A stretch of DNA of 64,000 nt from an uncultured Kordia sp. (GCF_947489565.1 NZ_CANLEA010000012.1:1-64000); one strand, 5' to 3'; positions 9,497 to 18,215 are shown, numbered from the stretch's first letter. Numbers and translations: made by a program. Notes: generated from the letters alone by a model not told the origin.

Positions 9497-9504
9497 TAGT
9501 TTTG
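9497..9504 (+). promoter_or_regulatory. -7 element of the promoter for the peptide gene at 9535
   Basis: TAGTTTTG matches the Bacteroidota -7 consensus TAnnTTTG and ends 30 bases before the ATG at 9535. A T-rich stretch (9472-9479) lies where the -33 box should be. The peptide gene at 9972 has TAGTTTTA at the same distance. Confidence 0.5.
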
Positions 9505-9534
9505 ATTCAAGTATTAACCATTAAAACTATTATT

Positions 9535-9762
9535 ATGAAAAAAAAGAATTTAAAAGGATTGAAATTAAACAAGAAAAACATTTCTAGCGTAGGACAAGAA
9601 AAAGTAACTGGAGGATTTACTGCAGGACGTTGTACAATAGGATGTACCGATGGTTGCACACCAATTCAAACAGCATGGAATTGTACAAGAGGAAATTGTA
9701 CAGGAAATTGTGGTGGTGGAAATTCTCTATTCATAGGATGTCCATTAGATCATGAAGATTAA
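9535..9762 (+). CDS. GG-leader peptide precursor, Cys/Thr-rich core
   Basis: 75 residues from the ATG at 9535; an earlier in-frame start at 9502 overlaps the promoter and spoils the leader. The leader 'MKKKNLKGLKLNKKNIS' ending in 'VTGG' is the Bacteroidota natural-product precursor type (often labelled class I lanthipeptide), with the double glycine as cleavage site. The core carries Cys in a Thr/Gly-rich context ('RCTIGCTDGC', 'WNCTRGNCTGNCGGG', then 'GCPLDHED'), suitable for thioether or disulfide rings. It is paralogous to the next gene (9972). No modification enzyme is adjacent. It stands divergent from the membrane AraC regulator, which may control it. Confidence 0.8.
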   Translation: MKKKNLKGLKLNKKNISSVGQEKVTGGFTAGRCTIGCTDGCTPIQTAWNCTRGNCTGNCGGGNSLFIGCPLDHED

Positions 9763-9796
9763 TTGATCGATATTGTTTAATTACAATGCTAAAAAA

Positions 9797-9836
9797 ATAA
9801 AAGCGGCACCTTTACCAAGTGTCGCTTTTTGTTTTT
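9797..9836 (+). terminator. Rho-independent terminator after the first peptide gene
   Basis: AAAGCGGCAC and GTGTCGCTTT form a 10-bp stem with one mismatch, followed by TTGTTTTT. It separates the peptide genes at 9535 and 9972 into two transcription units. Confidence 0.7.
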
Positions 9837-9883
9837 GAAGACTAGCGTACTTTATTTTCTTCTTGTGTTTTTATTGAAGTATC

Positions 9884-9940
9884 AATTTATAAATTGCAAT
9901 TACAACCTCTTTATTTATGCATATTTTTTGTCTAGTTTTA
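9884..9940 (+). promoter_or_regulatory. Palindromic motif and promoter of the second peptide gene
   Basis: AATTTATAAATTGCA (9884-9898), with a 12-base palindromic core, recurs exactly at 53431-53445 and 53982-53996 beside other peptide genes. Downstream, TAGTTTTA (9933-9940) resembles the -7 element TAnnTTTG and lies 31 bases before the ATG at 9972, matching the arrangement at 9497. The remaining part of the 9763-9971 gap holds only the terminator. Confidence 0.45.
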
Positions 9941-9971
9941 GATTATTATTAATCATTTAAAATGTATCAAA

Positions 9972-10214
9972 ATGAAAAAAAAGAATCTACGTGGATTGCG
10001 TTTACAAAAGAAAAATATTTCTAATTTAAATCAAGAAAGTGTTACTGGTGGTTTTACCCGAGGAGGCTGTACAACGGGCTGTTCTGATGGCTGCACTCCT
10101 TTTCAAAGTAATTGGAATTGCACAGAAGGAAATTGTACGGGAGATTGCGGTAATGGATTATCTTTAAATATTAACCTTTGTAATTCCTTAGTTACAAACT
10201 GTGACAAACAATAG
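9972..10214 (+). CDS. GG-leader peptide precursor, Cys/Thr-rich core
   Basis: 80 residues. The leader 'MKKKNLRGLRLQKKNIS' ending 'VTGG' is nearly the same as in the gene at 9535. The core follows the same plan ('GGCTTGCSDGCTPFQSNWNC', then 'GNCTGDCG'), but the tail differs ('LCNSLVTNCDKQ'). Cys spacing is conserved in the first two thirds, so the two are recent paralogs with diverged C termini. It has its own promoter-like element and terminator, which argues for separate control rather than an operon. The mature activity is unknown; a modified peptide or a signal peptide are both possible. Confidence 0.8.
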   Translation: MKKKNLRGLRLQKKNISNLNQESVTGGFTRGGCTTGCSDGCTPFQSNWNCTEGNCTGDCGNGLSLNINLCNSLVTNCDKQ

Positions 10215-10243
10215 CATTTATATATTGTTTCCAAAGATAAAAA

Positions 10244-10277
10244 CCGTCTCAAAACAAATTGAAACGGCTCTTTTAGT
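10244..10277. terminator. Bidirectional terminator
   Basis: AACCGTCTC and GAAACGGCTC form an imperfect stem flanked by A-rich and T-rich tracts, between the peptide gene (+) and the M28 peptidase gene (-), which converge here. Confidence 0.55.
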
Positions 10278-10292
10278 ATATATATAAGAAAA

Positions 10293-11684
10293 CTATCCTT
10301 TAATCTTCTTCTCTTTTACAGTTCCGTATTTATCAAATAAATAGACTAATGAAGTCATGGTGGCTGCACCCAATTCCAATTCACGTTTGTTAACTGCGTC
10401 AAAGGTATCGTTCGCTGCGTGATGGTGATCAAAATAACGCTGTGAATCTGGTCGTAAACCAGCCAATACAATTTGATTGTCTTTTAATGGGCCAATATCA
10501 GCACCACTTCCACCTTTTTCAAAATAGTGAATTAGATAAGGTTTGAAAAGTTTTCGCCAGCTTTCTACTTGTGCAAAATTTCCATCCGAACAATCAAAAG
10601 AAAATCCTCTTGGCGTAAATCCGCCTGCATCACTTTCGAGTGCAAATATGTGCTTCTCACCTTTTTCTTTGGCAACTTCGGCATATTTGCGTCCGCCGCG
10701 CAATCCGTTTTCTTCATTCATAAATAAAACGACTCTAATTGTTCTTTTTGGTTTGTATCCTGTTTCTTTCATCAAACGCAATACTTCCATACTTTGTACA
10801 ACACCAGCACCATCATCATGCGAACCATCTCCTAAATCCCAAGAATCTAAATGTCCTCCAACAATGATAATTTCATTCGGAAACTCACTTCCTGTAATTT
10901 CACCAATGACATTGTGTGATACTGCATCATTAAATTGCTTGCAATGCATGGTAAATGAAAACGTCAGTTTTGGATTCTTCTTAAGTTTCGCACTCAACAA
11001 TTCTGCACCATTCGTACTAATCGCTGCCGCAGGAATTCGATCTTCCACAGCAACATCTCCATAACTCATACTTCCTGTGTGTGGATAATCATCCAAACGC
11101 AAACTCATAGAACGTACTACAACTCCAACAGCTCCGTATTTTAAGGCTTCTTTTGCGCCACCATAACGCTGATCAACACAACCGCCATACGCTTGAAACG
11201 TACTGATGACGTCTGCTTGCATTGGACGATTGTAGAATACAATTTTTCCTTTGATTTTTTCTTCACCAAGTGCTGCTAAATCTTCCAAACCTTGTACTTC
11301 TATAATCTCGGCTTCTTCTCCACCAAATCGCGTTGCCACAGAACCCCCTAAAGCACAAATGGGTACTTTTATTCTTTCCGAACCATTCATAATATAGGCT
11401 TCTTCTGCTTGACCGCGTTCCCAATGTGGCACCATTACTTCTTGCAACCACACTTTATCTAAGCCTAATTTTTCCAATTCTGCTTTCGTGTATTGTACTG
11501 CTTTTGCGGCATTGGTGGAGCCCGAAAGTCGTCCGCCAATTTCATTTGATAAATGATCTAGCCACGCATAACTCTGTCCATTAAGTAATGAAGTTGAGTA
11601 TACTTTTTTAAGTTGCTTTTCATCATTGCTTTGCGCAAAACTAATGGCGCTTGCTAGAAATATTAATACTAAAAATTTCTTCAT
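10293..11684 (-). CDS. M28 family zinc aminopeptidase/carboxypeptidase, exported
   Basis: 463 residues with a signal peptide (1-18, 'LASAISFAQ'). A PA (protease-associated) insert lies at about 120-250. The M28 catalytic half contains the complete ligand set: 'GGHLDSWD' (His), 'SHDDGAGV' (Asp), 'MNEENGLRGG' (catalytic and ligand Glu), 'ESDAGG' (Asp) and 'DHHHAANDTFD' (His). It should remove residues from peptides outside the cytoplasm, probably in the periplasm or on the surface, since no type IX sorting domain is present. It is followed (upstream on this strand) by the PPK2 gene, 18 bases away, so the two may be cotranscribed. Confidence 0.9.
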   Translation of the reverse strand: MKKFLVLIFLASAISFAQSNDEKQLKKVYSTSLLNGQSYAWLDHLSNEIGGRLSGSTNAAKAVQYTKAELEKLGLDKVWLQEVMVPHWERGQAEEAYIMNGSERIKVPICALGGSVATRFGGEEAEIIEVQGLEDLAALGEEKIKGKIVFYNRPMQADVISTFQAYGGCVDQRYGGAKEALKYGAVGVVVRSMSLRLDDYPHTGSMSYGDVAVEDRIPAAAISTNGAELLSAKLKKNPKLTFSFTMHCKQFNDAVSHNVIGEITGSEFPNEIIIVGGHLDSWDLGDGSHDDGAGVVQSMEVLRLMKETGYKPKRTIRVVLFMNEENGLRGGRKYAEVAKEKGEKHIFALESDAGGFTPRGFSFDCSDGNFAQVESWRKLFKPYLIHYFEKGGSGADIGPLKDNQIVLAGLRPDSQRYFDHHHAANDTFDAVNKRELELGAATMTSLVYLFDKYGTVKEKKIKG

Positions 11685-11702
11685 ATTAAATACTATTAAC
11701 TT

Positions 11703-12581
11703 TTATTCAGATTCTAATTGTTTTTTATATTCTTCCAGATTTGCTTTGATATCATCGTCCAATTCAGGTTCATCAATATCAGTATATTCTTGTAAAGTAT
11801 CATAGATAATTTTTGCTACGATATAACGTGCTGTAGGTTTGTCATCTGCTGGAATTGCAAACCAAGGTGCATGTGGTTTACTTGTTCTATTTAAAGCGTC
11901 TTCGTAACATTCTTGGTATTTATCCCAAAGCTTTCGCTCTTTTAAATCACCTGGTGAAAACTTCCAATTCTTTTCTTTGAGCTCTAAACGGCGAAGCAAT
12001 CTGTTTTTTTGTTCATCTTTTGAAAGGTTCAAGAAAAACTTAAAGATAATCGTTCCATTTTCAGCAATGTGCTTTTCAAAATTGTTGATTTGCTCAAAAC
12101 GTTTTGCCCAAAATTCATCATTTATATCTTCAACGGATTCTACACCGGGAATATTTTCTCCCATAATATAATACGGATGCACACGTGTTACTAATACATT
12201 TTCATAATGTGTTCTATTAAAAATAGAAAATTTTCCTCTTGCTGGCAATGCGATATAATGTCTCCACAAATAATCGTGCTTTAATTCCAATTCTGTGGGC
12301 ACTTTAAAACTATGCACCACAATTCCACGTGTATTAAAATCTTTAAAGACCTCACGAATCATGCTATCTTTTCCTGCGGTATCCATACCTTGTATACAAA
12401 TCAATACACCATATTTTCCATGTGCGTATAACGTATCTTGCAGCTTCCCTAAATCTTCTCGAAGATCTTCCAGCTCTTTTTTGATTTCTTTTTTAGATTC
12501 TCCTAAATCAAATTCAGTAGATAAATCACTTATTCTTACTGGATCAGTGATTTTAAAAGTATTGGTATCAAAATGCTTCAT
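11703..12581 (-). CDS. PPK2 family polyphosphate:nucleotide phosphotransferase
   Basis: 292 residues, cytoplasmic. Walker A-like 'GMDTAGKDSMIREV', lid and binding motifs 'FNRTHYENVLVTRVHP' and 'DLKERKLWDKY', and 'APWFAIPADDK' near the end are characteristic of PPK2. The overall sequence resembles what I recall of Cytophaga class III enzymes, which phosphorylate AMP and ADP with polyphosphate. It would convert polyP stores to nucleoside di- or triphosphates. The subclass is an inference. No ppk1 or ppx gene is nearby. Confidence 0.9.
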   Translation of the reverse strand: MKHFDTNTFKITDPVRISDLSTEFDLGESKKEIKKELEDLREDLGKLQDTLYAHGKYGVLICIQGMDTAGKDSMIREVFKDFNTRGIVVHSFKVPTELELKHDYLWRHYIALPARGKFSIFNRTHYENVLVTRVHPYYIMGENIPGVESVEDINDEFWAKRFEQINNFEKHIAENGTIIFKFFLNLSKDEQKNRLLRRLELKEKNWKFSPGDLKERKLWDKYQECYEDALNRTSKPHAPWFAIPADDKPTARYIVAKIIYDTLQEYTDIDEPELDDDIKANLEEYKKQLESE

Positions 12582-12670
12582 CTATTACTATTTTTCTTTG
12601 AAGGATAAATATACGGATTGTACTTCACTTTTTTTGTAGTTTAGCTGCTTCAAATTATTAGTATTGCATC

Positions 12671-13882
12671 ATGAATAAGCAAAATTTAGCATTTATTTTC
12701 TTTTTGAGCCTGAGTTTATCTTTGTTTGCGCAAAGCGATCAAGATTCAATTCCTGCGTATGGCAAAAACGGAATTTCTAAACCTAGTATTCTCTCTACCA
12801 ATCCGTTTGGTGTTTTTATTTCACGATTGAATCATAATTTTAAGTTGAAAGCTTCTCGCCGAATGGAAATCGATGTAGCGCTTGAAAGCGGAAATGTTTG
12901 GGGACCAAATGTGAAAACATATATTCCAAACGATCCTGCCATCCGAAGAGAAATGAGCAATATTGAATGGTTTAGCAGACAGTATTTTGTAGATGAAGAA
13001 ACACTAGATGCTGGCTATTTTGAGATTGAAACGGATGGAGTTATCAAAGGATTACGAGCTAATTTGACCATTCCGACTACAAAAAATCAAGAATTAATTG
13101 TTGGATTAAGAGCGTTTGTATTAACCAATGGAAAGTTTCCCTTTTCGGCATTGACAACCGATCGTTTTATTGAGTTTTTTCATGATAATGTAGCTGGTGG
13201 CGATGATCCTTTTGACAGACGTGTTTTTGGATTGGACAAAGCGAAATTTTTATATACCGATCGTAATGGCAGAACGTTTGATCTTGGGAATGGCGATTTT
13301 TTAACTGCTGGAATTGAAACACATTATTACTACTATCCTACTTTTTTGAACGATAAAAAAATCTATTTCAATCTAGGAGCGCATATGGGAACCAATCTTT
13401 CTAAATACAATATGTCTATGGATTTTGGCGCTTCTGCAGCTGGTGTAAAACAGTTTGACATCAACGATCGTAATTTTGTGTTAGTCGGTTTGGGTGCTAA
13501 TTTGCTTCGAAAAAATGCCGTCGATTTACAAAGTGATAATTTCGATTTTGGAACGAATGACTTTATCGGAAGCTTTGGAGTAAATGCAGAATACACCTTT
13601 GTTTCTAAAGGAAAAACCTATCATTCTTTTGGTTTAGATTATTATTTACAGACTAGTTTACATCAAAAAGACGAAGACGATTATAATATTTATGTACGTG
13701 ATGAAGATTCTTTTAATTCATGGGGACACGGAACACGTCATTTATATCGCGATACTAATTACTGGACATTTGTATATACGTTTACACGAAAAATTTCAAC
13801 TTCTTTTTATATCCAACAAGATTTTACTGTAAACAACAACCCTGATTTACAAACTGGAATTAGTGTAAAATTTGGAATTTAA
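12671..13882 (+). CDS. Exported protein, probable outer-membrane beta-barrel (DUF3187-like)
   Basis: 403 residues with a signal peptide (about 1-20, 'SLSLSLFAQ'). Many alternating aromatic/hydrophobic strands ('ETHYYYYPTFL', 'YHSFGLDYYLQTSL', 'YWTFVYTFTRKISTSFYIQ') and the closing 'LQTGISVKFGI' suggest a beta-barrel. 'NPFGVFISRLNHNFKLKA' and the general layout recall DUF3187, but I am not certain. It is divergent from the PPK2 gene with a 90-base gap. The 276 bases after it hold only degenerate repeats. Confidence 0.6.
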   Translation: MNKQNLAFIFFLSLSLSLFAQSDQDSIPAYGKNGISKPSILSTNPFGVFISRLNHNFKLKASRRMEIDVALESGNVWGPNVKTYIPNDPAIRREMSNIEWFSRQYFVDEETLDAGYFEIETDGVIKGLRANLTIPTTKNQELIVGLRAFVLTNGKFPFSALTTDRFIEFFHDNVAGGDDPFDRRVFGLDKAKFLYTDRNGRTFDLGNGDFLTAGIETHYYYYPTFLNDKKIYFNLGAHMGTNLSKYNMSMDFGASAAGVKQFDINDRNFVLVGLGANLLRKNAVDLQSDNFDFGTNDFIGSFGVNAEYTFVSKGKTYHSFGLDYYLQTSLHQKDEDDYNIYVRDEDSFNSWGHGTRHLYRDTNYWTFVYTFTRKISTSFYIQQDFTVNNNPDLQTGISVKFGI

Positions 13883-13894
13883 TTGTAGACGTGC

Positions 13895-13980
13895 TTTGCT
13901 GTTAGATTGTTAGACTTGCATACGCTCTTAGACGCGCGTTGCTTTTGGATTGTTAGATTTGCTTCGCATTAGATCGTTTT
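13895..13980. repeat. Degenerate interspersed repeats
   Basis: Units of the type TTGTTAGA(C/T)TTGC and GACG(C)G(T)GCTTTGC recur three times here ('gctgttagattgttagac', 'gcttttggattgttagat'). Similar 'attctaacaatctaa' text occurs near 30570. These look like scattered intergenic repeats without coding potential. Confidence 0.4.
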
Positions 13981-14158
13981 GTTCTTGGAAACGGTTTGCT
14001 TTTAGTATTTTGGAATCACTTTTCATACAAACTAATACGCTAACAAAACGTCACTACGAGGAGTTTACGACGTGGTAGCCTGTTTCTTAGTAAACCTTGA
14101 GTTTTGTTTGAAACAATTAATGATTTGTCAAATCAACAAAAAAACAAATTAACAATCG

Positions 14159-14539
14159 TTAATCATCAACTCTCCAAGGCGGATTTTTTCGATCTTCACC
14201 AGCTTTGAATAAGATCAAGCGATGTCCATCCAAATCTTTAAGATGTGCTTCACGCCAGTTCCATGATTTGTCTTCTGGTAAACTTGTAAATTCAATTCCT
14301 TTTCCTTGTAATGATGTTACTGTTTCATCTAGATTTTCATCTTCAAAATACAAGGTAATATTACTATTTTCAGCAACTTCTTCCACATGATGAATGGAAA
14401 ACGTAGCATCACCATCGGGACATTCAAAACGCACATATCTAGGAAGTGCGTCTACAATGAGACGCAATCCTAGTTTTTTATAAAATTCAGTTGCTTTGGC
14501 AACATCGGTTGACGAAATCGTCACTTGATTTAAATTCAT
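14159..14539 (-). CDS. VOC (glyoxalase/bleomycin resistance) family protein
   Basis: 126 residues, one VOC module: 'TISSTDVAKATEFYKKLGL' starts the first beta-alpha-beta unit and 'AHLKDLDGHRLILFKAG' ends the second. The acid in 'LDGHRLIL' and the His in 'FSIHHV' are candidate metal ligands. The substrate is not predictable. It converges on the DUF3187-like gene and follows the MFS gene (31-base gap, same strand), so it may be cotranscribed with that carrier. Confidence 0.85.
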   Translation of the reverse strand: MNLNQVTISSTDVAKATEFYKKLGLRLIVDALPRYVRFECPDGDATFSIHHVEEVAENSNITLYFEDENLDETVTSLQGKGIEFTSLPEDKSWNWREAHLKDLDGHRLILFKAGEDRKNPPWRVDD

Positions 14540-14570
14540 ACTATTTCTTTATTGGTAAAATATGACCTCA

Positions 14571-15782
14571 TTATAATCCTTTTTGGGTTCTTTTATGCAG
14601 CCAAATGGCTAATAATATTGCAATAACTCCATACATTCCTGCAACTAGCCAATTGATTTGGTATCCAAATTTATTCACTATTTCTAACCCTATTTTTGGA
14701 CTAAAAATATGTGCAATTGAAAACGCCATCGCATACATAGCCATATAACTACCTTCAACGCCTTCTTTTGCTCTATCAAGAGCAAATCTGTTCGTATAAG
14801 GAAAACCTAACATTTCACTTAAGGTCATAAGAACGATACTTACAATTAAAATTCCAATCCAAAAGTTTTGATACAATACCAAAAAACTCAACGCAAGCAA
14901 AACACAAGACATTGTGATGTACTTAGTAAATGGAATTTTTTGTTTTTCTAAATAATTAAGAAGTGGCATTTCAAAAACTACAATTATTGCTACATTAAGA
15001 AATAAAATAATTCCGATTTTAAATTCATCTAAATAGAATATTTCATCATAATATAGTGGTATCGTTGTAAATAACTGAAAAAAGGCCATTCCAAAAAGAA
15101 AACAAATAAAAGAGTGAATCCAGAAAGAAAAATCTTTGTATGCAGCATTTTTATCTAAGTTTTCTTGCTTACTACGTACTTCTGATGGTTTTACTTTTGG
15201 ATCTTTTACTAAATAACTGAATAGTAATATGGCTGTAATACAAGTTATACCATCAATCCAAAATAATAATCCATAGCCATTAATTACAATAATGAGTCCC
15301 GCTAAAGTTGGGCCAATTCCCATTCCTGCGTTTATAGCTAATCGAATTAAACCCACAGATCTTGTTTGATTATCAGGTTTGCTATAAGCTTTTATAGCTA
15401 CAAAAATTGCAGGTCTAAATGTATCTGCAATCGACATGGTCACCAAAATACCTATACAGAATCCCCAAAATGAATGGATATATTGTAATGAGATAAAACA
15501 CAATCCTGTTAAGAAAAGGCTTATTATCATCACTTTATAAAATCCGAAGATATCTGTTAATTTTCCTCCTAGCCACGATCCAATAACGGAACCAAGACCA
15601 AAAAAGGCAAAAATTGAGCCTATATCGGTTTCAGAAAGTCCCATATCCTTTTTAAGATATAAAGACAAAAACGGAATGACCATTGTTCCTGCTCTGTTCA
15701 CCAATGAAATGAACGATAGAAACCATATTTCTTTTGATAATCCTTTGAATGAATCAATGTAGTTGGTGTACATTTTTTTCAT
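14571..15782 (-). CDS. MFS transporter
   Basis: 403 residues from the ATG at 15782. A longer in-frame start at 15950 would add 56 non-conserved polar residues and would run through a perfect terminator hairpin (15842-15872), so it is rejected. About 12 hydrophobic helices are visible. The conserved MFS loop 2-3 motif appears as 'GSWLGGKLTDIFGFYK' and 'SRTV'-like motifs are absent. 'LIRLAINAGMGIGPTLAGLI' is typical of drug/sugar-type carriers. The substrate is unknown. The hairpin between promoter and gene could act as an attenuator. Confidence 0.82.
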   Translation of the reverse strand: MKKMYTNYIDSFKGLSKEIWFLSFISLVNRAGTMVIPFLSLYLKKDMGLSETDIGSIFAFFGLGSVIGSWLGGKLTDIFGFYKVMIISLFLTGLCFISLQYIHSFWGFCIGILVTMSIADTFRPAIFVAIKAYSKPDNQTRSVGLIRLAINAGMGIGPTLAGLIIVINGYGLLFWIDGITCITAILLFSYLVKDPKVKPSEVRSKQENLDKNAAYKDFSFWIHSFICFLFGMAFFQLFTTIPLYYDEIFYLDEFKIGIILFLNVAIIVVFEMPLLNYLEKQKIPFTKYITMSCVLLALSFLVLYQNFWIGILIVSIVLMTLSEMLGFPYTNRFALDRAKEGVEGSYMAMYAMAFSIAHIFSPKIGLEIVNKFGYQINWLVAGMYGVIAILLAIWLHKRTQKGL

Positions 15783-15841
15783 AATTGATAATATTTGATT
15801 GATTAATATTGGTTGTTTTTGATTTGGGATTTGATTAAAAA

Positions 15842-15872
15842 TAAAAAGTCCGACTGTGAAGTCGGACTTTTT
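15842..15872. terminator. Perfect terminator-like hairpin in the MFS leader region
   Basis: AAAAAGTCCGACT, a 4-base loop and AGTCGGACTTTTT form a 13-bp perfect stem with U tracts on either strand. It lies 60 bases upstream of the MFS start, in a divergent gap where no gene end is expected. It could end a short leader RNA (attenuation) or an unseen small RNA. The rest of the divergent gap up to 16108 holds no gene I can support. Confidence 0.75.
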
Positions 15873-16108
15873 ATAATTGTTATATATGATATCTATATCA
15901 GCACAATATATAAGTGTCCAGACTCCTTTCACAAGAAGATCTTTGTACATACTTATTTACTGTGGTAATTGTCATTATTTCTATTATTTGATTCAAAACT
16001 ACATAAAAAATGGATACAAAAAATAAAAATCTTCTATTTTTGAAGACAAATTGTATTTTTGGTACAAATAGACTATTCTATACTTTTAACTAAATCTGAT
16101 CCATACCG

Positions 16109-16714
16109 ATGAAAAATATGTTCCTGTTTTTGTGTGTTTTATTATTGAATGTAAGTTGTTCTGAAAAGAAAAAAGCAGTAATTGGAGAAACTGAGTTTCA
16201 ACAAAAACTAAATGCGGATTATAAAGATGCTTCTTCTTCTCCTTTAAAAGAAAAAGATTTAAAAACATTTGAAGGTTTGGATTTTTTCCCTGTGGATGAT
16301 ACGTATAGAGTGAACGCAACTTTTACAACAACACCAAATTCGCCTGTTTTCAAAATGCCAACGACCAAAGAAAGAACGCCAGAATACAGACGTTTCGGAA
16401 TTGCTACGTTTACACTGAAAGGAAAAGAGTTTTCATTAGAAGTATACAGAAACCAAGAGTCAATGAAACAAGATGAATATAAAGATTATCTTTTTCTTCC
16501 TTTTACTGATGAAACAAACGGTTTTGCTAGCTATGGTGGCGGACGCTATATTGATCTAGAGATTCCGATTGGCAATACCATTGAAATTGATTTTAATAAA
16601 GCGTACAATCCGTACTGTGCTTATAATGATAAGTATTCATGTCCAATCCCGCCAAGGGTAAACTTTCTAAAAACAGAAATTAAAGCTGGTGTAAAGGCTT
16701 TTGACAAACATTAA
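16109..16714 (+). CDS. DUF1684 domain lipoprotein
   Basis: 201 residues. The signal peptide ends with a lipobox, NVSC (Cys17). The DUF1684 core is clear: 'LKTFEGLDFFPVDDTYRV', 'YRRFGIATFTLKGKEFSLEV', 'YLFLPFTDETNG', 'YGGGRYIDLEIP', 'FNKAYNPYCAYND' and 'CPIPPRVNFL'. The family is widespread and of unknown biochemical function. The conserved 'NPYCAY...CPIPP' segment suggests a metal or ligand site. The gene ends one base before the convergent crcB gene. Confidence 0.88.
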   Translation: MKNMFLFLCVLLLNVSCSEKKKAVIGETEFQQKLNADYKDASSSPLKEKDLKTFEGLDFFPVDDTYRVNATFTTTPNSPVFKMPTTKERTPEYRRFGIATFTLKGKEFSLEVYRNQESMKQDEYKDYLFLPFTDETNGFASYGGGRYIDLEIPIGNTIEIDFNKAYNPYCAYNDKYSCPIPPRVNFLKTEIKAGVKAFDKH

Positions 16715-16715
16715 T

Positions 16716-17087
16716 TTAAAGATGTTTTACCAAGTATATTCCTAAAAATACTGCTGCAAATCCAATAACAAAACTTGCAATGGTATACAAAGCAAATGTC
16801 ATAAAGTCTCCGGTTTTTAAAAAGACATGGTTTTCGTAGGCAAACGTAGAAAATGTGGTAAAACCACCGCAAAATCCTGTGGCTAACAATAAGGTATACT
16901 CTTCGCTGATGCTTTGGTTTTTTGCTGCCATTCCCAAAATAATTCCGATCAACAAACTTCCTAAAATATTGGCTGCAAAGGTTCCATACGGAATTCCTGT
17001 AGAAGCATTATTAAGGAATTTCCCCAATAGAAATCGCAATGTACTTCCAAATCCGCCACCAAGGAAAACTAAAAAGAGTTGTTTCAT
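16716..17087 (-). CDS. crcB: CrcB/Fluc fluoride channel
   Basis: 123 residues with four hydrophobic helices. Fluc landmarks are all present: 'GGGFGSTLRFLLG' at the N terminus, 'GSLLIGIILG', and 'GFCGGFTTFSTFAYE' carrying the Phe-box and the central sodium/pore residues. Fluc proteins are dual-topology dimers that export fluoride passively. A single gene implies a homodimer. I looked for a fluoride riboswitch in the 80-base leader and did not see one. The gene follows an SRPBCC gene on the same strand but a hairpin separates them. Confidence 0.92.
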   Translation of the reverse strand: MKQLFLVFLGGGFGSTLRFLLGKFLNNASTGIPYGTFAANILGSLLIGIILGMAAKNQSISEEYTLLLATGFCGGFTTFSTFAYENHVFLKTGDFMTFALYTIASFVIGFAAVFLGIYLVKHL

Positions 17088-17103
17088 GTTTGTTTAAAGA
17101 TAA

Positions 17104-17149
17104 AAAGATTGTCTAAAAGTAGGCATTGCATACTGTTTAGACAATCTTT
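17104..17149. terminator. Hairpin between the SRPBCC gene and crcB
   Basis: AAAGATTGTCTAAA (17104-17117) pairs perfectly with TTTAGACAATCTTT (17136-17149), with a further inner AGTA/TACT pairing. U tracts on both strands make it a likely terminator that separates transcription of the two genes. Confidence 0.7.
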
Positions 17150-17168
17150 AAAATAGGTTTATAGTTAT

Positions 17169-18215
17169 TTACTCCGCTGGTTTTACTGGATAATAAATAT
17201 CTGTTTGTACATTTTCAGGTTTAACTTTGTCAGGATCATTTACATATAATTCCCAAGATGGTCCAGCTTGCACTAATTTGTTTTCAGACATATATGCAGC
17301 TATCTTTAGATGCGCTTCCATATCTCCAATTCCATACGGTCCAAATTTTGAAATCTTGATAACTTTCCCAGCATCAATTTTTTTAATTGTCATATCAGAC
17401 TTAGGCAATACATCTTGATTTCCAACTAAAAGACCTATATAAAATTCAGCTTCTTTGGTTTCTTCATCCCATTTTAAGTGTAAAGAACCAGGTGTATAAT
17501 TCTCTAATTGATGAGTTGCAGCATACATTCCTGCTTTTGGCATGTAGGTCATAAATAATTTTGTCATTTCTTCGATAGCAGCATCTGTCGTTGTTTTTTG
17601 ATGATATCCAATGAATTGTTGCGCTTCACTATCTTCTTGACTCACATCGCTCAATCGAAATGATGGTTGCGGAGGATTATTTTTCATATGTTCTGCAATT
17701 ACTTTATCGAGGTTTTCTAATCCTTTTTCATAATCTCCTCCAACCATATTGTCCATTCCTCCATTAAGAGCTAAAATTCCTTTGAAAAAGAAACCTAAGT
17801 TTTCTCCTTTCATAGCCCAAGTTACTTTGGTGCCATCTTCAACTTCTTCCAGTTGCCATGTAACTTTACTTGCGTCAAAATCATCAAACTTTAATTCTTG
17901 TTCTAACGATTTATTTGCCACCATGGCAATATTTTTCATACTTCCTCCACCTTCTTTTCCTGTCCAACTGTAAGCGCCTCCAATACCAGCAGTTTGCTCA
18001 GGATAAGTAGCCTTAATCGTTGTGTCCTTTTCCATCCAAGGATTCCAAGCTTCCCAATTTCTAAAATCGCTAACGTTATTAAAAATTACCGCAGCTGGAG
18101 CTTTTATCACTTTGCTTCTTGTCACTTCAAAACTATCAGGTCTTGTAGCTACAAAAATTGCGCCTGCCACAAGGACTACAAGCAGCAATAGCAGTACATA
18201 CTTTAAAATTTTCAT
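17169..18215 (-). CDS. SRPBCC domain plus GyrI-like effector-binding domain protein
   Basis: 348 residues. An N-terminal hydrophobic anchor (about 5-25) is followed by an SRPBCC/polyketide-cyclase-like domain ('TRSKVIKAPAAVIFNNVSDF', 'WEAWNPWMEKD', 'WAMKGENLGF', about 30-180) and a C-terminal GyrI-like/AraC effector-binding domain ('VGNQDVLPKSDMTIKKIDAG', 'GIGDMEAHLKIAAYMSEN', 'WELYVNDPDKV', about 195-345). Both domains bind small hydrophobic ligands, so the protein probably binds or senses one at the membrane. No catalytic motif is seen. Fusions of these two domains are known in Bacteroidota. Confidence 0.82.
   Translation of the reverse strand: MKILKYVLLLLLVVLVAGAIFVATRPDSFEVTRSKVIKAPAAVIFNNVSDFRNWEAWNPWMEKDTTIKATYPEQTAGIGGAYSWTGKEGGGSMKNIAMVANKSLEQELKFDDFDASKVTWQLEEVEDGTKVTWAMKGENLGFFFKGILALNGGMDNMVGGDYEKGLENLDKVIAEHMKNNPPQPSFRLSDVSQEDSEAQQFIGYHQKTTTDAAIEEMTKLFMTYMPKAGMYAATHQLENYTPGSLHLKWDEETKEAEFYIGLLVGNQDVLPKSDMTIKKIDAGKVIKISKFGPYGIGDMEAHLKIAAYMSENKLVQAGPSWELYVNDPDKVKPENVQTDIYYPVKPAE

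Noticed and set aside
9502-9534. Upstream start for the peptide gene at 9535
   Set aside because: It overlaps the -7 element and would place 11 residues before the conserved MKKKNLKGLKL leader, which starts at 9535.
15783-15950. N-terminal extension of the MFS transporter to 15950
   Set aside because: It would add 56 polar residues not typical of MFS proteins and would be translated through a perfect terminator hairpin at 15842-15872.
17088-17168. Fluoride riboswitch in front of crcB
   Set aside because: The 80-base leader contains only the terminator hairpin of the preceding gene; no pseudoknot-type fluoride aptamer sequence was recognised.
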